Of a stretch of 64,000 nucleotides of DNA, positions 16,686 to 27,500 are shown one piece after another. Below the pieces are notes generated by a model. That model made no database searches. It was given only the letters and a program-made list of their open reading frames with translations, and was not told the DNA's origin. Position 1 is the stretch's first letter. Every line of letters starts with the position of its first letter. The position numbers and the translations under genes were made by a program. Origin of the DNA: Enterocloster aldenensis (GTDB taxonomy: Bacteria > Bacillota > Clostridia > Lachnospirales > Lachnospiraceae). Location: contig NZ_QVEX01000003.1 of NCBI RefSeq assembly GCF_003434055.1, positions 310,001-374,000 on the forward strand. The letters run 5' to 3'.

Positions 16686-17999
16686 ATGACAGATTACAAA
16701 AAGCTGATATTAGGATTTGGCGTAAAGGAAGGCAGGGCATATACCTGGGACGGACGGACCGGATACAGCAGCCCGCTGGCCGTACTTGCCAGGCAGGGAT
16801 GCGACAACGGGGCGGACCAGGTGCTGATTCATGACCGTTCTGAAAGCGATGAGGACCACGAGGCCGTAATCGGCATCATGAAGGAAACCGCCAGGACAAT
16901 CGATGAGCCCATACTGGCAGGCGGCCGCGTAAGACGTCTGGAGGATGTGAAAAAGTACCTTTATGCCGGCGCCAGCGCGGTCTTTCTGGATGTGAGCCGG
17001 GAAGATAATGTGGACATGATGAAAGAGGCCGCGGACCGCTTTGGAAGGGAAAAGGTATATGCCTACCTCCCCAACGTATCCTATATCCCCAGGATGGAGG
17101 AGTACGCGCAGCTTGGGGCATCTGTGATGATTGTCAGGACCTCTGCCCAGGTCCCGTCCTTACAGGAACTGGGGGAAATCGGCGAGGGCGGACATGAGAC
17201 ACTGATATTCTGCGGCGGCCAGGACTCCATTCAGGACATGGCCGGCGAACTGAAAATCCTTTTTGGCTGTCCCCAGGTCCAGGGCGCTGTCCTTACCCTT
17301 CAGGAAGAGAAAACAGGCTCCTGCATGGAGATGAAACAGATATTAAAAAGCGCGGGCATATCCACGGATACCTTTGAGAGCGCCGTGTCATGGAATGATT
17401 TCAAACGGAACAGCGACGGGCTCGTCCCTGTAATCGTACAGGATTACAAAAGCCTGGAAGTGCTGATGCTGGCATACATGGACGAGGAGGCGTTCCAGGC
17501 AACCCTGTCCACCGGGAAGATGACCTACTACAGCAGGAGCCGCCGGGAGCTCTGGCTCAAGGGCAAAACCAGCGGGCATTACCAGTATGTGAAGTCCCTG
17601 AAGATAGACTGTGACAACGACACCATCCTTGCTACGGTCAAACAGGTAGGAGCAGCCTGCCACACCGGAAACAGGAGCTGTTTCTTCACCGCCCTGGCGG
17701 AAAAGGAATACAAGGAAACCAATCCGCTTAAGGTATTCGAGGAGGTCTACCATATCATCCTGGACCGGAAGGAACACCCAAAGGAAGGTTCCTACACCAA
17801 CTATCTGTTTGACAAGGGAATAGACAAAATCCTCAAAAAACTGGGTGAGGAAGCCACGGAAATCATAATAGCAGCCAAGAACCCGGATCCGGAGGAAATC
17901 AAATATGAGATATCAGACTTCCTTTACCACATGATGGTGTTAATGGCTGATAAAGGGGTTACCTGGGAAGAAATAACAGAAGAACTTGCAAACCGGTAA
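16686..17999 (+). CDS. hisIE: HisIE with degenerate HisF-like N-terminal domain
   Basis: A 437-residue three-part protein. Residues 1-235 resemble a HisF/HisA-type barrel ([28 protein letters not shown]) but the HisF start with its catalytic aspartate is absent; the N-terminus reads [17 protein letters not shown]. Residues about 240-340 are phosphoribosyl-AMP cyclohydrolase HisI, with the zinc/catalytic segment [20 protein letters not shown] and GNRSC. Residues about 345-437 are phosphoribosyl-ATP pyrophosphatase HisE ([27 protein letters not shown]). HisI and HisE look active; the barrel part is probably structural or regulatory. It is the last gene of the operon, followed by a terminator. 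hisF, hisH and hisC are not in the window. Confidence 0.88.
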   Translation: MTDYKKLILGFGVKEGRAYTWDGRTGYSSPLAVLARQGCDNGADQVLIHDRSESDEDHEAVIGIMKETARTIDEPILAGGRVRRLEDVKKYLYAGASAVFLDVSREDNVDMMKEAADRFGREKVYAYLPNVSYIPRMEEYAQLGASVMIVRTSAQVPSLQELGEIGEGGHETLIFCGGQDSIQDMAGELKILFGCPQVQGAVLTLQEEKTGSCMEMKQILKSAGISTDTFESAVSWNDFKRNSDGLVPVIVQDYKSLEVLMLAYMDEEAFQATLSTGKMTYYSRSRRELWLKGKTSGHYQYVKSLKIDCDNDTILATVKQVGAACHTGNRSCFFTALAEKEYKETNPLKVFEEVYHIILDRKEHPKEGSYTNYLFDKGIDKILKKLGEEATEIIIAAKNPDPEEIKYEISDFLYHMMVLMADKGVTWEEITEELANR

Positions 18000-18015
18000 G
18001 GGGATGTTGGAAGAG

Positions 18016-18056
18016 GCAGAGGGCGTGTGACGTAGGTTACGCAGCCTCTGCTTTTT
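18016..18056 (+). terminator. Rho-independent terminator of the his operon
   Basis: GCAGAGG at 18016-18022 pairs with CCTCTGC at 18045-18051, followed by five T residues; the loop contains further GTGACGTAGGTTAC pairing. Confidence 0.8.
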
Positions 18057-18059
18057 GCG

Positions 18060-18300
18060 TTCTCCGGAGAAATGGGCGTGGGAGGGGCGCTAAGAGGCTG
18101 GCGCCATTGTCTGAGCCCGTTACCAAAATACCTGGTAGAAGACCAGGCGCGGGTTTTGGCAGCCAGCCTCTTGTCCAGCGTCGGTTGCACACCCTTAGAC
18201 CGGCTAGGTCCGCAGCCCGCATCCATCTCCCCCATCCCCATTCCGTTCACGAACGGATGCACCTCCCCTTCTCCCCCTGAAATCCCCCAAACCAATCATT
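18060..18300. other. GC-rich non-coding stretch with strong hairpins
   Basis: This gap has no convincing gene. AAGAGGCTGG near 18090 pairs exactly with CCAGCCTCTT near 18164, enclosing further short complementary pieces (CCTGGTAGAAGACCAGG; GCCCG with CGGGT). CCGTTC-AC-GAACGG forms a short hairpin near 18240. The C-rich run that follows is unlike the neighbouring spacers. It could be a structured RNA on either strand or the remnant of a repeat; I do not recognise a known RNA family. Confidence 0.4.
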
Positions 18301-18386
18301 GAGTTTTTAAACCCTCTATGTTAAAATAAAATGGATTAATTATCTATTTTCATACCATTTATATCCTAAAGAAGAGGAGTAAAGTT

Positions 18387-20591
18387 ATGTTTTCACGTAA
18401 GAAGATTTTGGTGGTGGAAGACAATGCACTTAACCGGAGCCTGTTGTGCCAGATTCTGTCCGCTGACTATGATGTTGAGGAAGCAGAGAACGGACAGGAG
18501 GCCCTTGGGGTGTTGAGGCAGTTTGGAGAGGGGATATCCCTTATCCTGTTGGATATCATCATGCCTGTCATGGATGGTTATACCTTCCTGTCCATCATGA
18601 AAGCAGACCCTTCTTATTCCTCTATCCCTGTAATTGTCACAACCCAGAACGATGCTGAGTCAGACGAGGTGGCGGCCCTGTCCCACGGGGCAACGGATTT
18701 TGTCGCTAAGCCTTATAAGCCCCAGATCATCCTGCACCGGGTGGCGGGAATCATCCGGCTGCGTGAAACAGCTGCCATGATTAATATGATCCAGTATGAC
18801 AGGCTTACGGGACTTTACAGCAAGCAGTATTTTTACCAGCAGGCAGGCGAGGTGCTGCTGCGCAACCCTGACCAGCAATATGACATAATATGTTCGGATA
18901 TTGAGAACTTCAAACTGATTAACGATGTGTTCGGTGTTAAGGCCGGCGACCGCCTGCTGCGCGGGATTGGCAATGCTTACGCAGAGCGACTGAAGGGCAT
19001 CGGTATCTGCGGGCGTCTTAATTCCGACCAGTTTGCATGCCTGTTAAAGCACAGGGATGATTATACGGATGATATGTTCATTGAGGCCAGCATCCTGACC
19101 AACGGACTGCTGGACATACATAATATCGTGATGAAATGGGGCATCTATAATGTGGAGGACCGGTCTGTCTCCATTGAACAGATATGCGACCGGGCATTGC
19201 TGGCAGCCAGGAGCATCAAAGGCCAGTACGGCAAATATTTTGCCATATATGATGATACGCTGCGCAACCAGCTTCTGAGGGAGCAGGCCATTACGGACAG
19301 CATGGAATCCGCGCTGTCACAGAACCAGTTCCTGGTCTATCTCCAGCCCAAATACAGGATTAAGGACGAGGTCCTGGTGGGGGCTGAGGCCCTGGTGCGC
19401 TGGAACCATCCGGTCTGGGGATTTTTATCCCCGGCTGAATTCATACCATTGTTTGAGAAGAACGGATTCATCACCAGGCTGGACCGGTTTGTATGGGAGA
19501 AGGCATGTGCCGTGCTCCATGACTGGGATGAACGGGGATATTATCCCATGTCCGTGTCCGTGAATGTCTCACGGGCAGATATATATAATGAGGACCTTGC
19601 AGACACCCTGGTTAAGATAATTGAGAAATATGACCTGGATCCGTCGCGTCTTCACCTGGAAATCACGGAGAGCGCTTATACGGAGAATCCGAAACAGATC
19701 ATTGATACGGTGACAACCCTCCGGGAACTGGGATTCGTGATTGAGATGGATGATTTCGGAAGCGGGTACTCATCCCTTAACATGCTCAATGACATGCCCA
19801 TTGATATATTGAAACTGGATATGAAGTTCATACGGAGCGAGATGGCAAAGCCCAAGAGCCAGGGAATCCTTCAGTTCATCATCAACCTGGCCAGCTGGAT
19901 GAACCTGAGCGTTGTGGCCGAAGGCGTGGAGACTAAGGCGCAGCTTTTAAGGCTTACGGAAATCGGCTGTGATTATGTACAGGGATATTATTTCGCAAAG
20001 CCCATGCCCTGTCAGGAGTTCGAAGGGCTGTTGGATGAATACAGGGGGGCCGGGATAGAAGAACCCTCAACGGACACGGAAATCAGGAATGAACTTCCGG
20101 TCCTTCTGGTAGCGGACGGGGATGAGGATTACCGGAACATGGTACATCAGGCATTTGAAGGCCGGTACCGTGTGGCGGGGACCGGGGATTGTACCGATAC
20201 CCTGGCATTCATAGCCAAACATAAGGACATTGCCGCAGTGATACTGAGCCTGACCCTTCCTGGCCCGGATGGTTTTAAGGTCCTTAAGACCATACAGAAG
20301 GACAGGAATCTGTGGAACCTTCCTATCATAACCACATCGGGTCCAGATCCGGAACTGGAATACATGGCGCTGGAACTGGGGGCTGACGATTTCATCGCCA
20401 AGCCGCATTTGATGCAGAGCCTTTCAAAGCGGATACAGAAAAGCGCCCTGTTCTATGCATCGGCAGGAGTGGCCTTGGCACGGCAGGGGGAAGCGCCTGC
20501 AGAGGCCATGAAACGCCTGGATCCTGAGCACCAGGAAATAAAGAATACAAACCAGGATAAGTACTGCCTGTGGAGAAAGGAAATATTATGA
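18387..20591 (+). CDS. REC-GGDEF-EAL-REC signalling protein, likely c-di-GMP phosphodiesterase
   Basis: 734 residues with four modules. The first receiver (about 5-120) has phospho-acceptor D56 in LLDIIMP. The GGDEF-like domain (about 135-290) reads NSDQF at 212-216 where GGDEF is expected, so cyclase activity is unlikely. The EAL domain (about 310-555) keeps EALVRW (E334), MDDFGSGYSSL and VVAEGVET, so it probably hydrolyses c-di-GMP. The C-terminal receiver-like domain (about 570-690) has S621 in place of the usual aspartate (ILSLTLPGPDG) and probably cannot be phosphorylated. The stop overlaps the next kinase start by 4 bases (ATGA), so it is translationally coupled to the phosphorelay genes downstream. 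Confidence 0.9.
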   Translation: MFSRKKILVVEDNALNRSLLCQILSADYDVEEAENGQEALGVLRQFGEGISLILLDIIMPVMDGYTFLSIMKADPSYSSIPVIVTTQNDAESDEVAALSHGATDFVAKPYKPQIILHRVAGIIRLRETAAMINMIQYDRLTGLYSKQYFYQQAGEVLLRNPDQQYDIICSDIENFKLINDVFGVKAGDRLLRGIGNAYAERLKGIGICGRLNSDQFACLLKHRDDYTDDMFIEASILTNGLLDIHNIVMKWGIYNVEDRSVSIEQICDRALLAARSIKGQYGKYFAIYDDTLRNQLLREQAITDSMESALSQNQFLVYLQPKYRIKDEVLVGAEALVRWNHPVWGFLSPAEFIPLFEKNGFITRLDRFVWEKACAVLHDWDERGYYPMSVSVNVSRADIYNEDLADTLVKIIEKYDLDPSRLHLEITESAYTENPKQIIDTVTTLRELGFVIEMDDFGSGYSSLNMLNDMPIDILKLDMKFIRSEMAKPKSQGILQFIINLASWMNLSVVAEGVETKAQLLRLTEIGCDYVQGYYFAKPMPCQEFEGLLDEYRGAGIEEPSTDTEIRNELPVLLVADGDEDYRNMVHQAFEGRYRVAGTGDCTDTLAFIAKHKDIAAVILSLTLPGPDGFKVLKTIQKDRNLWNLPIITTSGPDPELEYMALELGADDFIAKPHLMQSLSKRIQKSALFYASAGVALARQGEAPAEAMKRLDPEHQEIKNTNQDKYCLWRKEIL

Positions 20592-23500
20592 TGGACCACA
20601 TAGATGCAAATCAGACATTGCGGCTGTTCTGCCAGGCGTGGTTTGAACAGAGGGATGCCGGAGCAGCCCTGGGATATGTGGCGGATGATATACGGTTTGT
20701 GGGAACCGGGGAAAATGAATATGCCTGCGGAAAGGATGAAATGTTCCAATACCTCCTTCAGGATATCCGGGAAATACCGGAACCGTTCAGGGTGGATATT
20801 TCCGTTATCCATGAGCAGTGCCCGGAGGAACCGGTCAGCATCCTGTCCTCGGAATTCACATTGAAGAATACGGTCTATTCCTGGTTCCTGCGGTGCTTTT
20901 GCGTATTCTGCCTCCAGGATGGAAGGTGGCTTTTAAGTACCCTTCATTTCTCTGAGCCGGCCTCCACCCAGAGGAACGGGGAGCATTATCCCAAGGCGCT
21001 GGTCCTGGAGAACATAACAAAGCAGCGCCAGGAGCTTTTGAATGAAGCCTTTGCAGGCGGTATGATGGGCCACTACAGGGAGGAGGGTTCCCCTTTCTAT
21101 TTCATCAACCAGAGAATGTTGCAATATCTGGGTTACCTGGATGAAAAGGAATTTGTGGAAGAGATTGGCGGATGCATCAGCAACTGCACCCATCCGGAGG
21201 ACCGGTCTTTTGTGGAACGGTCCATCCAAGCCCAGCTGGACAGCGGGGAAGAGTACACCGTAGAATACAGGATGAGGAAAAAGGACGGCTCCTATATCTG
21301 GATTCATGATACCGGCCATAAGACCTTGGCAGAGGACGGCCGCCCTGCCATTACCTCTGTGTGCAGCGATATTACGGCCCAGAGGCTGGCCCAGCTGGAG
21401 GTAATGAATATCTATAATAATATTCCGGGCGCTGTTTTCCGCTGCCGGTTTGATCCTGATTTTTCCGTGATTGATGCCAATGACGGCCTTTTTGATTTCC
21501 TTGGCTATTCACGGGAGGAATTTGCGGCAATGGGAAGCCGGATGTCAGCTGTCATCTACCCGGAAGACCTGGTGGTCATGGAGGAAAAACTCAGGGCCCA
21601 GCTGGAGCACGGCAATACCATCCAGAATGAAAACCGTCTGGTATGCAAAAATGGCCAGGTCAAATGGATTTCCATCAAAGCGCAGCTGTTTGCCGGAGAA
21701 AATGGGGAACAGTATTTTTACTGTGTGTTTGTGGACATAACGGACGAGAAGAATGTCCAGGAGCGGGTCAAGGAACTGTATGAGGAAGAGCTGGCTTATT
21801 TTGCCGAACTGTCCTCTGAGGGCGGGCTGGTACAGGGCAGGCTTAATGTAACACAGAACAGGCTGGAGAATTATACCTCAACAGAAGATACGGCCATCGC
21901 GGAAATAGGCGATACATATGATGAGGCAGTTAAAAGGCTGGCCGCGTCCGCGGTGGATATCGGATACGGAAGGAAAATCTTCCGTGACCTGCAGCGGGAA
22001 AAGGTGCTGGCCGGATATGCCTCAGGCAAGACCACATATCATTTTGAATTCCAGCGCAGAAGCAGCAGCCAGGGTTCCTTCTGGTGCAATACCAGCCTGC
22101 GATTCTGCCTGAATCCTGAAAGCGGCGACATCATATGCTTTTTCTATACATTTGATGTGACTGAGAAGATGGTACAGGAGCAGCTGCTCCACAGGATAGC
22201 CGAACTGGACTATGACATAGTGACTGAGATTGACATACAGGAAGATACACACCGCCCGGTGTCCATCCACTGCGGTCAGAAGGAACTGGTGCCAGGGCCC
22301 AGCCGGTTCCAGGATGCCATACGCAAGATCGCGGATCAGTGCATGGAACAGGAAGACAGGGAAGAATATCTTCAGAAGCTGGATTATCAATACATAAAGG
22401 AGCATCTGGAACAAAAGGACAGCTATTCCTTTATTGTGGAGATGAGGGACCGTACCGGCGTGATGCGCGTAAAACGGTTCCAGGTATTCTACATCAACAA
22501 AGCATTGGGGCGTGTGGGCATGTCCCGCACGGATGTGACAGACGTTGCGCGCAAGGAACAGAGGCAGAAGGAGGACCTGGCGGCGGCGCTGGTTGCCGCA
22601 GAGCAGGCCAATGCAGCCAAGTCTGATTTCCTTTCCAGGATGAGCCATGAAATCCGCACCCCCATGAATGCCATCATCGGGATGAGCACCATTGCGGCCC
22701 AGTCCATCGGGGATGATGAACAGGTGGAAGGCTGTATCTCCAAGATTGGGATTTCTTCCCGTTTCCTGCTGTCCCTGATTAATGATATCCTGGACATGAG
22801 CCGGATTGAGAGCGGGAAGATGCTTCTTAAAAATGAAAAAATCCCCACGGAAGATTTCCTGAACGGGATTAACTCCATCTGTTATGCCCAGGCCGCTGCA
22901 AGGGGCGTGGACTATGAGTGTATCGTGGACCCTGTCCTGGATGACTATTATATGGGCGACGCCATGAAGCTGCAGCAGGTGCTGATCAATATCCTGAGCA
23001 ACGCAATCAAGTTTACCAAGGAGGGCGGTAAGGTGACACTCTCGGCCGCCCTGCGCAGGAAGACCAAGAACGATGCTGTCCTGCGGTTCATTGTCAATGA
23101 TACGGGGATTGGGATCAGTGAGGAATTCATCCCCCATATCTTTGAACCGTTTTCCCAGGAATCCACAGGCACCACGGCGCCGTATGGCGGCTCGGGCCTG
23201 GGCCTGGCCATATCCAAGAACATCGTGGATATGATGGACGGCAAGATTAACGTCCGCTCCATTAAGGGAATCGGCACTGAGTTTACCGTTGATGTGAAGC
23301 TGGGAATTACGGAGGAAGAGAAACTCCGGCACAATAAAAGGAAATCCGTCCATAACTTCTCCCATCTGAAGACCCTGGTGGTGGACGATGATGTGGCTGT
23401 CTGCGAAAGCGCCATTGTCACGCTGGAGGAAATGGGAATCAAGGCCGAATGGGTGGACAGCGGACGCAAGGCAGTGGAGCGGGTAAGCGCCCTGTGGGCC

Positions 23501-24175
23501 GGCGGCCGGTATTTCGACATGATTTTAATTGACTGGAAGATGCCTGAGATGGATGGCATCGAGACAGCGCGCCGCATCCGGCAGATTGTGGGACCGGACG
23601 TGACCATCATCATCATGACTGCCTATGACTGGATATGCATTGAGCATGAGGCAAAACTGGCAGGGGTAAACCTGCTGATGAGCAAACCCATGTTTAAATC
23701 TTCCCTGATTTCTGCTTTCACAAGGGCACTTGGGGAAAAAGAAGAGCAGGAACGCCAGCCGGAGGTGTCGGATTATGATTTTTCAGGAAAGCGGGTGCTG
23801 CTTGCCGAGGACAATATGATCAATACCGAGGTGGCGGTCATGCTGCTGGAAGGAAAAGGCTTTGTTGTCCATACCGCGGAAAACGGGCTCAGGGCCATGG
23901 AGATGTACGGCAAGTCGCCGGATGGGTATTATGACGCCATATTAATGGACATACGCATGCCCCTGATGGACGGCCTGACGGCGGCCAGGAACATACGTCA
24001 TCTGAGCAATCCGGATGCCGAGACCATACCGATCATCGCCATGACAGCCAATGCCTTTGATGATGACATTGAAAAGAGCAAGGCGGCCGGCATGGACGCC
24101 CATCTGGCCAAACCCATTGAGCCGGAACGGCTGTTTCAAACCTTATATGACTTTATTTTTGGAAAGGAGGCCTGA
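20588..24175 (+). CDS. Soluble hybrid histidine kinase with NTF2/SnoaL-like front domain
   Basis: About 1195 residues. I use ATG 20588 because it gives the ATGA overlap with the upstream stop and has AGAAAGGA 7 bases upstream. Order: a SnoaL/NTF2-like domain (about 1-120), several PAS-type domains to about 660, HisKA with H687 in SRMSHEIRTPMN, an HATPase domain with N-box near 799 and GGSGLGLAISKNIVDMM, a receiver with D982 (IDWKMPEMDG) and a second receiver with D1121 (LMDIRMPLMDG). No membrane segment is visible, so it senses a cytoplasmic signal. The following HPt gene supplies the missing phosphotransfer step. The NTF2-like domain at the front is unusual. Confidence 0.88.
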   Translation: MMDHIDANQTLRLFCQAWFEQRDAGAALGYVADDIRFVGTGENEYACGKDEMFQYLLQDIREIPEPFRVDISVIHEQCPEEPVSILSSEFTLKNTVYSWFLRCFCVFCLQDGRWLLSTLHFSEPASTQRNGEHYPKALVLENITKQRQELLNEAFAGGMMGHYREEGSPFYFINQRMLQYLGYLDEKEFVEEIGGCISNCTHPEDRSFVERSIQAQLDSGEEYTVEYRMRKKDGSYIWIHDTGHKTLAEDGRPAITSVCSDITAQRLAQLEVMNIYNNIPGAVFRCRFDPDFSVIDANDGLFDFLGYSREEFAAMGSRMSAVIYPEDLVVMEEKLRAQLEHGNTIQNENRLVCKNGQVKWISIKAQLFAGENGEQYFYCVFVDITDEKNVQERVKELYEEELAYFAELSSEGGLVQGRLNVTQNRLENYTSTEDTAIAEIGDTYDEAVKRLAASAVDIGYGRKIFRDLQREKVLAGYASGKTTYHFEFQRRSSSQGSFWCNTSLRFCLNPESGDIICFFYTFDVTEKMVQEQLLHRIAELDYDIVTEIDIQEDTHRPVSIHCGQKELVPGPSRFQDAIRKIADQCMEQEDREEYLQKLDYQYIKEHLEQKDSYSFIVEMRDRTGVMRVKRFQVFYINKALGRVGMSRTDVTDVARKEQRQKEDLAAALVAAEQANAAKSDFLSRMSHEIRTPMNAIIGMSTIAAQSIGDDEQVEGCISKIGISSRFLLSLINDILDMSRIESGKMLLKNEKIPTEDFLNGINSICYAQAAARGVDYECIVDPVLDDYYMGDAMKLQQVLINILSNAIKFTKEGGKVTLSAALRRKTKNDAVLRFIVNDTGIGISEEFIPHIFEPFSQESTGTTAPYGGSGLGLAISKNIVDMMDGKINVRSIKGIGTEFTVDVKLGITEEEKLRHNKRKSVHNFSHLKTLVVDDDVAVCESAIVTLEEMGIKAEWVDSGRKAVERVSALWAGGRYFDMILIDWKMPEMDGIETARRIRQIVGPDVTIIIMTAYDWICIEHEAKLAGVNLLMSKPMFKSSLISAFTRALGEKEEQERQPEVSDYDFSGKRVLLAEDNMINTEVAVMLLEGKGFVVHTAENGLRAMEMYGKSPDGYYDAILMDIRMPLMDGLTAARNIRHLSNPDAETIPIIAMTANAFDDDIEKSKAAGMDAHLAKPIEPERLFQTLYDFIFGKEA

Positions 24176-24177
24176 CA

Positions 24178-24549
24178 ATGGGGGAGTTCAGGGAAATATT
24201 TGAGGTCTACGGGGCGGATTACAACTCCACGATGGCGCGGTTCATGGGAAAGGAGGCCATGTATTTAAAGTTTCTGGACATGCTCTTTAAGGATGACAAC
24301 CTTGAGAAGCTGGGAACAGCCCTTGAGCAGCAGGACTATGAGGCTGCATTTGCTGCCGCCCATACGCTTAAGGGGGTAGTGGGGAATATGGGGCTGACAC
24401 CTCTTTTTAACGCGGTCTGCGCCATTGTGGAATCTCTTCGCAAAAGAGAAGTACCGGAAGATTATAACGTGTTATATCAGATAATCCAGACAGGATTCCT
24501 TCAGGCGGATGAGTTCCGTAAAAAATTAAAAGAAGGGCGGCAGTCATAA
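24178..24549 (+). CDS. HPt phosphotransfer protein
   Basis: A 123-residue stand-alone histidine phosphotransfer protein. The phospho-accepting histidine is H62 in AAHTLKGVVGNMG, within a predicted four-helix bundle. Such proteins pass phosphate between the receiver of a hybrid kinase and a downstream response regulator. It lies 2 bases after one hybrid kinase and overlaps the next by one base, so it probably serves both and may deliver phosphate to the REC-GGDEF-EAL protein at the front of the operon; that route is inferred. Confidence 0.88.
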   Translation: MGEFREIFEVYGADYNSTMARFMGKEAMYLKFLDMLFKDDNLEKLGTALEQQDYEAAFAAAHTLKGVVGNMGLTPLFNAVCAIVESLRKREVPEDYNVLYQIIQTGFLQADEFRKKLKEGRQS

Positions 24550-27500
24550 TGAAGGGCACTTCTTTTTACGAAGAACAGATGGGGATGGCTTTTGACAGCA
24601 TTCCCTGCGGTCTTTGTATTTATCAGATCGTGAACGGGCAGATCCTGCCCAGGTTCCGCAACCCGGCCTTTTATGAAATCCTGGGTTATTCTGATACGCA
24701 TAGGTCTGATGCCGGACAGGGCCTGGATCTGGGCAGGGTCCATCCTGAGGATGCAGGCCCGCTCAAGGAAAAGCTGTCCATGCTGGTCCGGGACAAGGGA
24801 AAAATCCAGCACACCTTCCGGTTGTTCCATGACAGGGAAAATGAATACCGCTGGATCCGCCTGGAAGGTTCCACAAGGCAGCTGGAACATGGGGAAACCA
24901 TGCTTTATGGTGCATTCAGTGATGTAAGCAGCCAGGTGCGGCTGGAAAAGGAACTGGCCGGAGCCAATGCCAAGATGGAGGACATCATCAATGCAATTCC
25001 CGGCGGTGTGGCCATCTACAGGGTGTCGGATATATTTGAAACCGTCTATTTTTCGGATGGTGTCCCGGAACTGTCAGGATATACAGTGGAGGAGTACCGG
25101 AAGCTGGTCAAAGGAAATGCAGCGGATATGACCTACAGTGAGGATACTGCCATGGTAGTATCCAGGGCCATGGAGGTAATCCGGCAAAAAGGCGTGGATG
25201 ATTTTGAGTTCCGCAAGCAGCACAGGGACGGGCATATCGTATGGGTGCGTGTTCAGGTAAAATGGATTGGTGAAGACAGGGGACGCCCGCTGCTGCACTG
25301 CGTGTTCCATAATATTTCCGACCTGAAAGAAACACAGATGGAAATGAACCATCTGATCAACTCCATTCCCGGCGGGATTGCCTTGTTCCAAAAAGAAGAG
25401 GGCGCATATAAGGCAGCATTCCTCTCAGACGGCGTTATCACCCTGTCCGGCTATACGCGCGGCGAATATGAAGCCATGATACAGAGGGATGCCCTGGATA
25501 TGGTCTATGAGGCGGACCGCAGGCGGGTCCGGGCCGCTGTTGACAGTGCAATGGAAAACGGCCTGGCCCTGGATGTGTTTTACCGCATCCGCCATAAGGA
25601 CGGACGCCTGGTCTGGATCCATATGAACGGAAGGCGCATGGGCCCCCTGACCGGCCTTTCAAGACTCTATATTGTAATTACGGGAATGTCTGCGCAGACC
25701 CGCCTGTTTCAGACCATTGCCAACGAGATGGCGGATTCCATCTATGTGATTGACAAGGAGAATTATGATCTTCTTTATGTGAATGAAAACCAGGTCCTTT
25801 TTACGGATTCGAAGAACTGTGTGGGTCAGAAATGCTATACCGCCCTCCACGGGCAGGACGGCCCATGCGGTTTCTGCACTTTAAAGAAGGCCCATGCGGC
25901 GGACGGACAGGAACATGAGATGCAGGTATATGGTTCGGACCGTTTTTATATGACCCGGTTTAAGGAGAGCGACTGGAATGGGATTCCTGCTTATATAAAA
26001 TATGTGCGGGATGTGACCCAGGAGGTAAAGACACGCAGGGAAAAGGAGCGGCTGGAGGAATATTTCCAGACCGTGATAAAGAACCTGCCTGGCGGTATTG
26101 CTGTGGTAAGGGCTGAGAAGGACGGCAGCATGATACCGGAATACATGTCGGACGGGTTTGCGGCACTGACCTCGATGTCCCTTGAAAAAGCGTGGGAAAT
26201 ATACTGCCAGGACGCCATGTCGGGAGTCCATCCGGATGACAGGGAGCGCGTGATGGAAGAGACGTCCGCGTTCATTGGGCACGGTGTGAACAACCTTGAA
26301 ATGGTGTACCGCCTGATACGGGGGGACGGCAGCTATGTCTGGGTGAAGAATACGCTTTCCATGCTCTGCAGTGAAGGAGGCGAGAAACGGTTTTACGCTG
26401 TTTACCATGATGTGACAAAGGAACGGGAGGCCCGGGAGCAGCTGCGCAGCCAGTACAAGGAACGGCTGATGCAGCATTATGGGACCACGGACCCCAATGT
26501 GATCATCATGGGCCACTGCAACATCTCGCAGAACCGGATTATTGAAATCAGCGACCATACGGATTCACATCTGCTTGAAACCTTTGGATATGAGCGGGAG
26601 GCTTTCTTTACCGGTATTGCGGGTCTGGTGACAGATGAATCGGAGCGAAGGGCCTTTTTGGATATTTACCTGAACGCTCCCTCCCTGAAAGCCTTCAGGA
26701 AAAATGATACGGAGAAGATACTCAGATGTTTTATTAAGCTGCCGAAAGAAAAAAACGGCCGCTATGTGCAGTTTAAGGTAAACCTGGTGGATGAGCCTGA
26801 CACAGGCGACATTACCGGAATCCTGACCGTGACGGATATAACGGAACAGGTCATCAGTGACCGTATCCTGCATCAGCTGTCCGTGACCAGCTATGACTTT
26901 GTCATAGACCTGAACCTGGAGCAGGATACCTACACGGTCCTGACCTGTCATGAGGATTCCCACTGCCTTTCCTCCAGGTCAGGACAGCACTCCCTGCATG
27001 TGGAATATATGCTGGGACAGGTGATTGTGCCAAAGGACAGGGAGCAGTTTGCCAATTCCCTTAACCCCGATGAAATCCGCAGGCGTCTGAAAGAAGAAGG
27101 GGCCTATACATTTTCATATTCCATCATGGATGAGAACCGGGATATCCGCACCAAGAACATGACGGTTTCAGAGGTGGACCTCCGCCTGGGAAGGGTCTGC
27201 CTGGTGCGCACGGACATAACGGATCCGGTGCGGGAACAGCAGGGGTTCCTTAATATAATGGCATATACCTTTGACCTGGTAGGAATCATCAATGTATATA
27301 CCGGACGTTTGACCATGCATACGCGCCAGACCGTTCTGGAGAATCTTCCGCCTTATGTTGCGGATGATTATTATAGCGCGGCCGAACGGTTCGTGGGGCA
27401 GTATGATTCGGAGGACGGGGATGGATCTTCCAGCCGGTTCTGTCTGGAACATATCCTCCAAACACTGACACAAAAACCAGGAGGGTATGATTTTGTCTTT

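Noticed and set aside
22022..23365. Long antisense open frame of 447 codons opposite the first hybrid kinase
   Set aside because: It mirrors the HisKA/HATPase coding sequence, has no ribosome site and no protein-like motifs. Long antisense frames are common opposite GC-rich genes.
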